37,178 nucleotides of DNA from Pseudomonadota bacterium (GTDB lineage Bacteria; Pseudomonadota; Alphaproteobacteria; Rhizobiales; Xanthobacteraceae), in assembly GCA_023404705.1 (NCBI GenBank), contig JAEYAU010000121.1:1-37178 (forward strand), in the 5' to 3' direction. Below are positions 1 to 7,464 of the stretch, one piece after another. The notes below the pieces were generated by a model. That model saw nothing but the letters and a program-made list of their open reading frames with translations, was not told where the DNA came from and ran no database searches. A program made the position numbers and the translations under genes. Each line of letters opens with the position of its first letter. Positions within the stretch are counted from its first letter, which is position 1.

Positions 1-69
1 GCGCACGCGTGCGCTCGGCGGATGGACGGTTATCGTCCAGCCGCAACCTCGCGGGCCGCCGAGCACACC

Positions 70-633
70 CTACAAGACCCACGTCCTCCAGATCTCCTCC
101 TCGCTCCAGCCGAGCGCCGCGAGATCCTCGCCGCGTAGCGCCGCGTCGTCCGCGGGGAAGAACTCGTCGAGCTGCGGCGGAGCCACGCGTGTGCCGGCGA
201 GCATCGCGTGCGCCTGCCCGCGGTGATGTACGTCGTGCTGGAAGAGGTGCAGCAGCAGGCGATCGCGGCGCTCGACCTGCACGCGGGTGTCGCGGTTCAC
301 CCGCACGGGTTCGGCCAGTGCCGTTTCGGTGAGCGTCTCGCAATGCGCGATCAGCCGGCGATCGATCGCCGCCTGCTCGCGCGCGAGCGCCGCGACCGTG
401 GCGCAGGGCTCCGGGTCGGCCCAGGCTTTCGGCCCGAGCATGCCGCCTTCGAGCGCATCGACGTAGAACCAGTCGATCACCAGGATGTGGTTCAGCGTCG
501 CCTTCAGCGACGGGAAGAACGAGGTGCGTGTCGCCTCGAACTCGGCCTGGGTCAGGCCCGCGCAGGCGGCGAGCAGCCGGTGATTGGCCCAGGCATTGTT
601 GTAGGCCATGACGCGATAGGGCTCGGCAGGCAT
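70..633 (-). CDS. DinB-family protein
   Basis: A 187-residue protein of the DinB/YfiT-like four-helix bundle superfamily, whose members bind a divalent metal and often act as thiol-dependent transferases or stress proteins. Seen here: a His in LNHILVIDWFYVDAL near residues 46-60 and the pair in HLFQHDVHHRGQ near 130-141, spaced as in the usual three-His metal site; the DUF664/DinB helix HHRGQAHAML is clear. The start at 633 is backed by a GGAG six bases upstream. The gene lies 49 bp downstream of ccmH on the same strand and may be read through from it, but nothing links it to cytochrome maturation. The substrate cannot be told from sequence. Confidence 0.85.
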   Translation of the reverse strand: MPAEPYRVMAYNNAWANHRLLAACAGLTQAEFEATRTSFFPSLKATLNHILVIDWFYVDALEGGMLGPKAWADPEPCATVAALAREQAAIDRRLIAHCETLTETALAEPVRVNRDTRVQVERRDRLLLHLFQHDVHHRGQAHAMLAGTRVAPPQLDEFFPADDAALRGEDLAALGWSEEEIWRTWVL

Positions 634-682
634 GGGGCACTCCGGTCACGCGGAGTGTGCAGCATACACGCACCAGGCGGCG

Positions 683-1165
683 TCAGGATCCGGGGCGTTG
701 CTCGTCGAGCAGCCGGGAGAGCCGCGCCTCTTCCTCCGGCGTGAGGGCTCTGGCGGCCGTGAGCGCGGCGGTGTCGCTGCGACGGCGGCGGATCAGCAGC
801 AGCAGGCCGGCGGCGCCGGCGAGCAGCACCGCGAAGGGAGCGAGCCAGAGCAGTGCCGTGTGCCAACTGAGGCGCGGGTTGAGCAGCACGAACTCGCCAT
901 AGCGCGAGACCAGGAAGTCGATCACCTGATTGTCGCTGTCGCCCGCCTTCAGGCGTTCGCGCACCAGCACGCGGATATCGCGGGCGAGTGGCGCGTCGGA
1001 GTCGTCGATCGACTGGTTTTGGCAGACCATGCAGCGCAGGTCTTTCGAGAGCGCGCGGGCGCGCGCCTCGAGGGCCGGATCGGGCAGCACCTCATCGGGC
1101 TGCACCGCGAATGCGGGCGCGGCCCAGAGCGACAGAGCGACGAGGAACAGCCGCAGCGCGCGCAT
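683..1165 (-). CDS. ccmH: Cytochrome c-type biogenesis protein CcmH (CycL)
   Basis: A 160-residue membrane-anchored thiol oxidoreductase of the system I cytochrome c maturation pathway. It keeps the apocytochrome CXXCH cysteines reduced so that CcmF can attach heme. Seen: an N-terminal signal peptide (residues 1-20), the family motif LRCMVCQNQSI with Cys45 and Cys48, and one transmembrane segment at about 106-125 followed by RRRR and a short cytoplasmic tail. This is the short CcmH form; its TPR partner is the separate ccmI upstream. The start lies 3 bp after the ccmF stop, so it is the last gene of the ccmI-E-F-H unit. Confidence 0.96.
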   Translation of the reverse strand: MRALRLFLVALSLWAAPAFAVQPDEVLPDPALEARARALSKDLRCMVCQNQSIDDSDAPLARDIRVLVRERLKAGDSDNQVIDFLVSRYGEFVLLNPRLSWHTALLWLAPFAVLLAGAAGLLLLIRRRRSDTAALTAARALTPEEEARLSRLLDEQRPGS

Positions 1166-1168
1166 GTC

Positions 1169-3151
1169 CTACTCCGCGGGCTGCAGCACGGACTTCGCCC
1201 GCGCGGGCTTCGGCGCGCCGACGCGCAGGCGGCGGTCGAGCAGCGACAGCAGGCCGCCGAACACCATGACGACGCAGCCGATCCAGATCAGCAGCACCAG
1301 CGGCTTGTGATAGAGCCGCACCGCGATCGAGCCGTCCGGGTTGGCGTCGCCGAGCGAGATATAGATCTGGCTCACACCGCGGGTGAGCAGCGCGGCTTCG
1401 CTGGTCGAGGTGCCGCGGGAGGCGAAGATGCGCTTGGATGGCTCGAGGATGCCCGCGACGGCGCCGCCCTGGCGCACCGTGAACTTGGCGGCGAGCTCCT
1501 GATAGTTCGGTCCGGGGCGCTGGCCCATGCCGTCGAAGGTGACGTCGTAGCTCGCGACCGAGATGGTGCTGCCGGGCTTGAGCGAGACGATGCGCTCGGA
1601 ATTCCACTGCGTCTCACCGACGATGCCCAGCAAAACGACGCCGAGGCTGAAATGCGCGATTGCCGTCCCGTAAGCTGCGCGCGGCAGGCCGCGGGCGCGC
1701 GCGAAGGCGGTCGCGAGCGGCACGCGGAACAGCGCGGTGCGCTCGGCGAGATCGATAAGCGCGCCGATCATGATGTAGGCCGCAAAGCCGATCGCGAAGG
1801 GGGCGATGACGGGGCCGCCACGCTGTGCGAAGAGGACGGCGCCGCCGACGACGAGCGCCGCCGCGAAGGCCCAGAACAGCCGCTGCGCGACGCCGAACAG
1901 GTCGCCGCGCTTCCACGCCAGCAAGGGGCCGAACGGCACCGCCAACAGCAGGATCGCGAACAGCGGGCCGAAGGTGAGATTGAAGAACGGCGCGCCGACC
2001 GAGATCTTCTCGCCCGTGAGCGCCTCGAGTGCGAGCGGATAGAGCGTGCCGACGAACACCGTGGCGCACGCGGACGTCAGCAGCAGGTTGTTGAAGACGA
2101 GCGCGCCCTCGCGCGAGATCGGCGCGAAGAGGCCGCCCTGCTTGAGCATGGGCGCGCGCCAGGCATAGAGCGCGAGCGCGCCGCCGATGAACAGCACCAG
2201 GATCGCGAGGATGAACACGCCGCGCGTCGGGTCGCTGGCGAAGGAGTGCACCGAGGTGAGCACGCCGGTGCGCACCAGGAAGGTGCCGAGCAGCGAGAGC
2301 GAGAAGGTGAGGATCGCGAGCAGCACGGTCCAGACCTTGAGCGCGTTGCGCTTCTCCATCACGACCGCGGAATGCAACAGCGCCGTGCCGGCGAGCCAGG
2401 GCATCAGCGAAGCGTTCTCGACCGGGTCCCAGAACCACCAGCCGCCCCAGCCGAGCTCGTAATAGGCCCAGTAGGAGCCCATCGCGATGCCGAGGGTGAG
2501 GAACATCCAGGCCGCGAGCGTCCAGGGTCGCACCCAGCGCGCCCAGGCGGCGTCAATGCGGCCGTCGATGAGCGCGGCGATCGCGAAGGAGAAGGAGATC
2601 GAGAAGCCGACATAGCCGAGATAGAGCAGCGGCGGATGCACCGCGAGCCCGATATCCTGTAATAGCGGATTGAGGTCTCGCCCTTCGAATGGCGCATTGG
2701 CGACGCGCAGGAACGGGTTCGAGGTCACCAGGATGAAGAGATAGAAGGCGGCAGCGACCCACGCCTGCACGGCGAGTACATTGGCGCGCAGCGACGCCGG
2801 CAGGTTGCGACCGAACAGCGCCACCAGCGCGCCGAACAGCGCGAGGATCAGCACCCAGAGCAGCATCGAGCCCTCGTGGTTCCCCCACACGCCGGTGAAT
2901 TTGTAGATCAGCGGCTTCGCCGAATGGGAGTTCTGGATCACGCTCATGACCGAGAAGTCCGACACGACGTAGCACCAGGTGAGCGCCGCGAAGGACACGG
3001 CCACGAACAGCGCCTGCGCGAGCGCCGTGGGCGCCGCGACGCCCATCAGGGTCGCGTCATGGGTGCGCGCACCCCAGACCGGCAGCACGCTCTGAATCAG
3101 CGCGATGCCGAGCGCGAGCACCAGCGCGTAGTGGCCGATCTCCGCGATCAT
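1169..3151 (-). CDS. ccmF: Heme lyase CcmF (CycK)
   Basis: A 660-residue polytopic inner-membrane protein that accepts heme from holo-CcmE and ligates it to apocytochrome c on the periplasmic side. Seen: many hydrophobic helices through the whole length, the tryptophan-rich WWD signature (WGGWWFWDPVENAS, about 235-247) and candidate heme-ligand histidines in VHPPLL (His172) and LLHS (His260). The length is normal for the family. The ATG overlaps the ccmE stop by four bases (ATGA at 3148-3151), indicating translational coupling, and ccmH starts 3 bp after its stop. Confidence 0.97.
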   Translation of the reverse strand: MIAEIGHYALVLALGIALIQSVLPVWGARTHDATLMGVAAPTALAQALFVAVSFAALTWCYVVSDFSVMSVIQNSHSAKPLIYKFTGVWGNHEGSMLLWVLILALFGALVALFGRNLPASLRANVLAVQAWVAAAFYLFILVTSNPFLRVANAPFEGRDLNPLLQDIGLAVHPPLLYLGYVGFSISFSFAIAALIDGRIDAAWARWVRPWTLAAWMFLTLGIAMGSYWAYYELGWGGWWFWDPVENASLMPWLAGTALLHSAVVMEKRNALKVWTVLLAILTFSLSLLGTFLVRTGVLTSVHSFASDPTRGVFILAILVLFIGGALALYAWRAPMLKQGGLFAPISREGALVFNNLLLTSACATVFVGTLYPLALEALTGEKISVGAPFFNLTFGPLFAILLLAVPFGPLLAWKRGDLFGVAQRLFWAFAAALVVGGAVLFAQRGGPVIAPFAIGFAAYIMIGALIDLAERTALFRVPLATAFARARGLPRAAYGTAIAHFSLGVVLLGIVGETQWNSERIVSLKPGSTISVASYDVTFDGMGQRPGPNYQELAAKFTVRQGGAVAGILEPSKRIFASRGTSTSEAALLTRGVSQIYISLGDANPDGSIAVRLYHKPLVLLIWIGCVVMVFGGLLSLLDRRLRVGAPKPARAKSVLQPAE

Positions 3152-3606
3152 TGGGTCTTCACGCCTTTCTTCTCGTAGTCTTCCTTCCAGTGGCCCTGCT
3201 TCTTGAGCGCGTCGGCCACTTCCTTCGGCATATAGGTCTCATCATGCTTGGCCAAAACCGTGTCGGCGCGGAACAGGCCCGGTTCCAGCACGCCCTCGGC
3301 GACGACGCCCTGCCCTTCCCGGAACAGGTCCGGAAGGATGCCGGTATACGCGACCGGCAGCTCCTTGTTGCCGTCGGTCACCTCGAAGCGCACCACGAGG
3401 TTCTGGCCGCGCTCGATGCTGCCGGGCTTCACGAGGCCGCCGAGGCGGATGCGCGTCCCCGGCTTGATCTGCTTCTCGACCACGTCGGTCGGCGAGTTGA
3501 AGAACACGATGGTGTCGCGCAACGCGGTGAGCACCAGCGCGGCCGCGAGGCCGAGCACCGCGAGGCCGGAGCCGATCAGAACGAGGCGTCGCTGCTTTCT
3601 GGTCAT
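3148..3606 (-). CDS. ccmE: Heme chaperone CcmE (CycJ)
   Basis: A 152-residue periplasmic heme chaperone that binds heme covalently and hands it to CcmF. Seen: a basic N-terminus and one membrane anchor (about 7-28), an OB-fold beta domain, and the heme-attachment motif LAKHDETYMP with His121 and the conserved Tyr125, followed by the usual flexible charged tail. The gene starts 4 bp after the ccmI stop and overlaps the ccmF start by 4 bp, placing it second in the operon. It is the classical His-type CcmE, not the Cys-type variant. Confidence 0.97.
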   Translation of the reverse strand: MTRKQRRLVLIGSGLAVLGLAAALVLTALRDTIVFFNSPTDVVEKQIKPGTRIRLGGLVKPGSIERGQNLVVRFEVTDGNKELPVAYTGILPDLFREGQGVVAEGVLEPGLFRADTVLAKHDETYMPKEVADALKKQGHWKEDYEKKGVKTQ

Positions 3607-3610
3607 TGTC

Positions 3611-4759
3611 TCAACCTTCGAGGCCCAGGCCCTTCACGACTTCATCGAGACGGCGCAGCTTGTCGGCATCCTGGCCCAGCGCGCGGCGCGCCTCGCCGGC
3701 CGCCGACTGCGCCTTGTCGCGCTCGCCGAGCACCAGATAGGCGCGCACCAGACGCACCCAGCCGTCGAGATCGGAGCCATCGCTCTTCAGCCGCTCGGCG
3801 AGCCGCTGAACCATGCCGCGCACCATGGCGGCACGGTCCTCCGGGCTCATCTGCGCGGCGGCTTCCATCTCGTCGGCGCTCGGGCCGGGCGCGGCCGGAA
3901 GTGCCGCGGCGCCGGCCGGGTCGACGCGCGCGAGCTGCTGGCGCAGAAACAGCGCCCAGGGCGAGCTGGCTTCGGTCTCGGTGATGAGTGCGCGCCAGAT
4001 CTTCGCGGCCTCGTCGCGCTTGCCGTCCTGCTCGGCGGCGAGGCCCGTGTAGTAGCGCGCCACGTCGTGCTTCGGGTCGCGCTCGAGCGCCCGCGCGAAA
4101 GCCGCGCGGGCTTCGGTGCCGACCCTGCCGTCCTGCACGGCCGTGAGCGCCTCGCCGAGCGCCGCTTCGCGATCCGCGGTGGTGCCGAGCAGCCGCAGCG
4201 CGTTCTGGCGCGCCGTCACGGCATCGCCGAGCCGGCCCATGCGCAAGTACACCGGCGCGATCACTTCCCAGCCGCGTCCGTCCTCGGGATTGCGCGAGAG
4301 ATGCGCCTCCACCTGGGCGACGAGCTGCTCGATCGACTGATTGGTGCGCGGCTGCTGCGCCTGCTGCGTCGCGCGCGGCGCCTCGCGTCCGGCATGCGGC
4401 AGGTCCGGCAGATGCGGCGAGCCGAAGGTGGAATAAAAGGCGAAGGCCACGGCCGGCATGATGAGGAATGTGATCACGGCCGCGGCGCGCCGGCGGAACG
4501 TGCCACCCGCGGCGACCGGCCGTGCCTGCGCTGCGTCGGCCGCGGCGAGGAGCCGGCGCGACACTTCGACACGTGCGGCCTCGGCCTCGGTCTCTCCGAT
4601 CAGCCCGGCCGCGCGGTCGCGCGCGATCTCGTCGAGCTGGTCGCGGTAGACCGCAACGTCATTGTCCTCGGCGGCCTTGGCCTCGCGCCGCGCAAGCGGC
4701 CACAGCACCGCGAGGATCGCGGCCGCGGTCATCAGCGCGAAAACAAGCCACAGCGTCAT
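3611..4759 (-). CDS. ccmI: Cytochrome c maturation protein CcmI (CycH)
   Basis: A 382-residue apocytochrome c chaperone of system I that brings apocytochrome to the CcmF/CcmH lyase complex. Seen: an N-terminal membrane helix (about 2-20), a Glu/Asp/Arg-rich cytoplasmic loop (DVAVYRDQLDEIARD) typical of CcmI, a second hydrophobic helix near 95-110, and a periplasmic alpha-helical region from about 140 with TPR-like repeats (GWEVIAPVYLRMGRLGDA, WVRLVRAYLVLGERDKA). It is the first gene of ccmI-E-F-H. The promoter should lie in the 122 bp between 4760 and 4881; I see no convincing -35/-10 pair there. Confidence 0.94.
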   Translation of the reverse strand: MTLWLVFALMTAAAILAVLWPLARREAKAAEDNDVAVYRDQLDEIARDRAAGLIGETEAEAARVEVSRRLLAAADAAQARPVAAGGTFRRRAAAVITFLIMPAVAFAFYSTFGSPHLPDLPHAGREAPRATQQAQQPRTNQSIEQLVAQVEAHLSRNPEDGRGWEVIAPVYLRMGRLGDAVTARQNALRLLGTTADREAALGEALTAVQDGRVGTEARAAFARALERDPKHDVARYYTGLAAEQDGKRDEAAKIWRALITETEASSPWALFLRQQLARVDPAGAAALPAAPGPSADEMEAAAQMSPEDRAAMVRGMVQRLAERLKSDGSDLDGWVRLVRAYLVLGERDKAQSAAGEARRALGQDADKLRRLDEVVKGLGLEG

Positions 4760-4881
4760 GGTGCTATTTTACTCAATTCCAGGCCGGCCCGGCTCTATCC
4801 TCGCCAGAAATACGGCTCGAAGGCCGCGCGAGCATCGCCCGGATGTACATCATGGGGGCAAAGGGCCGCAAATGAGGAAAA

Positions 4882-6327
4882 TCAAATAGATCCCTCGCGA
4901 ACCAAGCGCGCGAGCCGCCGGATGGCGGGCTCGATCGTCTCGGCCGGAACCGCCCCATAGCCGAGCGCGAACCCGTTCGGCGCGCGGCGGCCGTCGACGC
5001 CGTAATGGCTCAATGGATCGACGAGGAGGCCCGCGCGTGCGGCGGCCTCGGCCACAGCGCTCGCCCGCACGGGCGCTCGCAGCCGGGCCGCAACATGCAA
5101 CCCGGCACTGGCGGGCAGCGCCTCCAGCAGATCGGGATGGCGCCCGACCGCTTCGAGCAGGCGCGCACGCCGCTCGCCATAGATGCGGCGCATCTTGCGG
5201 ATGTGGCGCGCCAGATGGCCCTCGGCGATGAAGGCCGCAAGCGTGTCCTGCGCCAGCACCGGACTGTGCCAATCGACGATCTGCTTCGCGGCGGTGAGCG
5301 CGTTGCGCGTCCAGGGCGGCGACACGATGAAGCCGATCCGCAATGCCGGAAACAGGCTCTTGGAGAAGGTGCCGACATAGAAGACGACGCCGGCGCGATC
5401 GAGCGTCTGCAGCGCTTCGACGGGGGCACCGCCGAAGCGGAACTCGCCGTCATAGTCGTCCTCGACGATGACGGCGCGGCGCATGCGCGCAAACTCCAGC
5501 AGCTCGGCGCGGCGGCGCGCCGACATGGCGGTGCCGAGCGGAAACTGGTGCGACGGCGTGACGCCGATCACGCGCACATTCTGCGGCAGCCGGTCGACAC
5601 GCAGGCCTTCGGCATCGACGGGCACGCCGATCACCTCGGCGCCGGCGGCCGCGAAGGCGCGGCGCAGCGGCGGGTAGCCGGGATCCTCCACCGCGACCAC
5701 GGTGCGGCCGGGATTGACCAGGATGCGCGCCAGCAGATCGAAAGCCTGCTGCGCGCCGGCCGTGACCACGATGTCCTCCGCACGGCAGCTGACCGCACGC
5801 GTGAAGGAGACGTGGCTCGCGATCGCCTCGCGCAAGGGGGGCCGGCCTTCGGGCTCGGCATACATGGCGCTGGTCCGGGAGAGCGCGCGCAACGCACGCG
5901 CCGAGATGCGGCGCCAGACCCGAAAGGGAACGAGCTTCTTGTCGGGCAGGCCCGGACGCAGGTCTGCATCGCCCGCACGCGCAGCGCTGCGCGCCAGCAA
6001 AGGCGGCGGCTTCTGCCAGAATGGGTGCAGCCCGGCGACCGACATGCCGAAGCGCGGAAGCTCGCGCCGCTTGCCCTCGGCCACGTAAGTGCCGGCGCCG
6101 CGCCGGCCGGTCAGATAGCCTTCGCTCAACAGTAGGTCGTAGGCCGCGATCGCGGTGTTGCGCGAGATCCCGAGCGCCGTCGCCAACGTGCGCGTCGCCG
6201 GCAGCCGCAGGCCGGGCTGCAGCCGGCCGTCGAGAATGGCGTCGCGCAGCTGACCATGCAGCGCGCGCAACACACCGCGCGTGCCATGCGGCGGCAGCCT
6301 GATCGGCAGTGGCAGGATTGGATCCAT
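4882..6327 (-). CDS. MocR/PdxR-type transcription regulator (GntR HTH fused to aminotransferase domain)
   Basis: A 481-residue regulator of the MocR subfamily. The N-terminal GntR winged helix (about 14-82, with LATALGISRNTAIAAYDLL as recognition region) binds DNA, and a fold-type I aminotransferase-like domain (about 120-480) senses PLP or a PLP adduct. Seen: the PLP-lysine motif GTFSKSL (Lys323) and EDDYDGEFR (about 289-297). I place the start at the ATG at 6327, just before MDPILPLP; the open frame continues upstream to 6435 but that stretch overlaps the divergent dehalogenase gene. Many MocR proteins regulate a divergently transcribed neighbour, so control of the haloalkane dehalogenase gene is the simplest inference. 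The ligand is unknown. Confidence 0.9.
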   Translation of the reverse strand: MDPILPLPIRLPPHGTRGVLRALHGQLRDAILDGRLQPGLRLPATRTLATALGISRNTAIAAYDLLLSEGYLTGRRGAGTYVAEGKRRELPRFGMSVAGLHPFWQKPPPLLARSAARAGDADLRPGLPDKKLVPFRVWRRISARALRALSRTSAMYAEPEGRPPLREAIASHVSFTRAVSCRAEDIVVTAGAQQAFDLLARILVNPGRTVVAVEDPGYPPLRRAFAAAGAEVIGVPVDAEGLRVDRLPQNVRVIGVTPSHQFPLGTAMSARRRAELLEFARMRRAVIVEDDYDGEFRFGGAPVEALQTLDRAGVVFYVGTFSKSLFPALRIGFIVSPPWTRNALTAAKQIVDWHSPVLAQDTLAAFIAEGHLARHIRKMRRIYGERRARLLEAVGRHPDLLEALPASAGLHVAARLRAPVRASAVAEAAARAGLLVDPLSHYGVDGRRAPNGFALGYGAVPAETIEPAIRRLARLVREGSI

Positions 6328-6370
6328 GAAATTGGCAACTCGTGGATCTTCTTCAGTACCACATCCGGAC

Positions 6371-6390
6371 GCATCCTGCAGCCTGGATGC
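6371..6390. promoter_or_regulatory. Inverted repeat in the MocR/dehalogenase divergent promoter region
   Basis: GCATCC-N8-GGATGC is a perfect six-base inverted repeat inside the 101-bp spacer between the two divergent start codons, 38 bp before the dehalogenase ATG. Its position suits an operator for the MocR-type regulator. MocR proteins often bind direct repeats instead, so this is only a candidate. Confidence 0.3.
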
Positions 6391-6428
6391 CGCGCGCACG
6401 GGGCGCGAGGCCGTCAAGGAGAACCAAG

Positions 6429-7331
6429 ATGACAATGTCCGATACGCTGCCGCGCCAGCGCGTGCGCGTTCTCGACACCGAAATCAGCTACGTGGATGTC
6501 GGCGCCGGCGACCCGATCGTGTTCCTGCACGGCAATCCGACCTCCTCCTATCTTTGGCGCAACATCATTCCGCATGTGAGCGATCTCGGCCGCTGCCTCG
6601 CGCCCGATCTGATCGGCATGGGACGCTCGGGTCCCTCGCCTGCCGGCGCCTATCGCTTCGTCGATCATGCTCGCTATCTCGACGCCTGGTTCGAGGCGCT
6701 CGGGCTCACGCGCAATGTCACGCTGGTGCTGCACGATTGGGGCTCGGCGCTCGGCTTCCATCGCGCGGCGCGCTTCCCGGACCAGGTGCAGGCCATCGCC
6801 TATATGGAAGCGATCGTGCAGCCGCGCCGCTGGGACGATTTCCCGAACGGGCGCGACGCCATGTTCCGCGCCCTGCGCTCGGATCAGGGCGAGCGGATGG
6901 TGATGGACGAGAACTTCTTCATCGAGACGGTGCTGCCGAAAAGCATTCTGCGCACGCTGAGTGCCGAGGAGATGGATGCGTATCGCGCGCCGTTCCGCGC
7001 GCGTGCGGCGCGGCTGCCGACGCTGGTGTTCCCGCGCGAGCTGCCGATCGAAGGCGAGCCTGCCGATGTGGTGGAGATCGTCACGCGCTATGGCGCCTGG
7101 CTCTCGAAGAGCGCCGTGCCGAAGCTCTTCATCCGTGCGGAGCCCGGCGCGCTGATCGCGGACCGCGCGCTCGCCTTCTGCCGCACCTTCCCGAACCAGC
7201 GCGAAGTGACTGTGCCCGGCATCCACTATGTGCAGGAGGACGCGCCCGACGAGATCGGCACCGCGTTGCGCGCGTTCGTGCAGGAGCTGCGCGGGATCGG
7301 AGCAGAGCCGGCGGCGCGGCGGAGCGCGTGA
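6429..7331 (+). CDS. dhaA: Haloalkane dehalogenase (HLD-II/DhaA type)
   Basis: A 300-residue alpha/beta-hydrolase that hydrolyses carbon-halogen bonds of haloalkanes to an alcohol, halide and proton in the cytoplasm. Seen: HGNPTSSYLWRN with halide-binding Asn36, nucleophile elbow HDWGS with Asp103 and the adjacent halide-binding Trp104, catalytic acid Glu127 in YMEAI, and catalytic His266 in PGIHYVQ. The Asp-Glu-His order with the Glu right after strand 6 is the arrangement of subfamily HLD-II (DhaA). The start at 6429 has an AAGGAG about 8 bases upstream; a longer GTG-started frame from 6342 lacks this support. It is divergent from a MocR-type regulator. The natural substrate cannot be inferred. 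Confidence 0.92.
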   Translation: MTMSDTLPRQRVRVLDTEISYVDVGAGDPIVFLHGNPTSSYLWRNIIPHVSDLGRCLAPDLIGMGRSGPSPAGAYRFVDHARYLDAWFEALGLTRNVTLVLHDWGSALGFHRAARFPDQVQAIAYMEAIVQPRRWDDFPNGRDAMFRALRSDQGERMVMDENFFIETVLPKSILRTLSAEEMDAYRAPFRARAARLPTLVFPRELPIEGEPADVVEIVTRYGAWLSKSAVPKLFIRAEPGALIADRALAFCRTFPNQREVTVPGIHYVQEDAPDEIGTALRAFVQELRGIGAEPAARRSA

Positions 7332-7349
7332 GCGGCGCGCCCGACATCA

Positions 7350-7437
7350 CTCCGTTCGTGCCGCGAAAGCGGGCCCCCAGAGCCGCACCCACTGTGCCAG
7401 CCGCCCTGGGTCCCCGCTTTCGCGGGGACGAACGGAG
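7350..7437. repeat. Imperfect inverted repeat between dehalogenase and hypothetical gene
   Basis: The 24-base left arm (7350-7373) and 25-base right arm (7413-7437) are reverse complements except for one base gap. Each contains CCGCGAAAGCGG-type palindromic sequence and CGTTCGT/ACGAACG ends. It fills the 133-bp space between two convergent genes. It could act as a bidirectional terminator, but the sequence looks like a dispersed intergenic palindromic element of the kind common in Bradyrhizobium-like genomes. Confidence 0.75.
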
Positions 7438-7464
7438 ATGATTCAATCCTGCTGAGAGTGGTGA

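Noticed and set aside
23..39. Small hairpin TGGACG/CGTCCA downstream of the DinB-like gene
   Set aside because: Only six pairs, no T-run, and 30 bp after the stop; too weak for a terminator call.
632..2662. A 676-codon plus-strand open frame opposite ccmF and ccmH
   Set aside because: Its translation is Glu/Arg/Gln/His-rich low complexity without any domain, and it is exactly antisense to well-identified ccm genes. It is a base-composition shadow.
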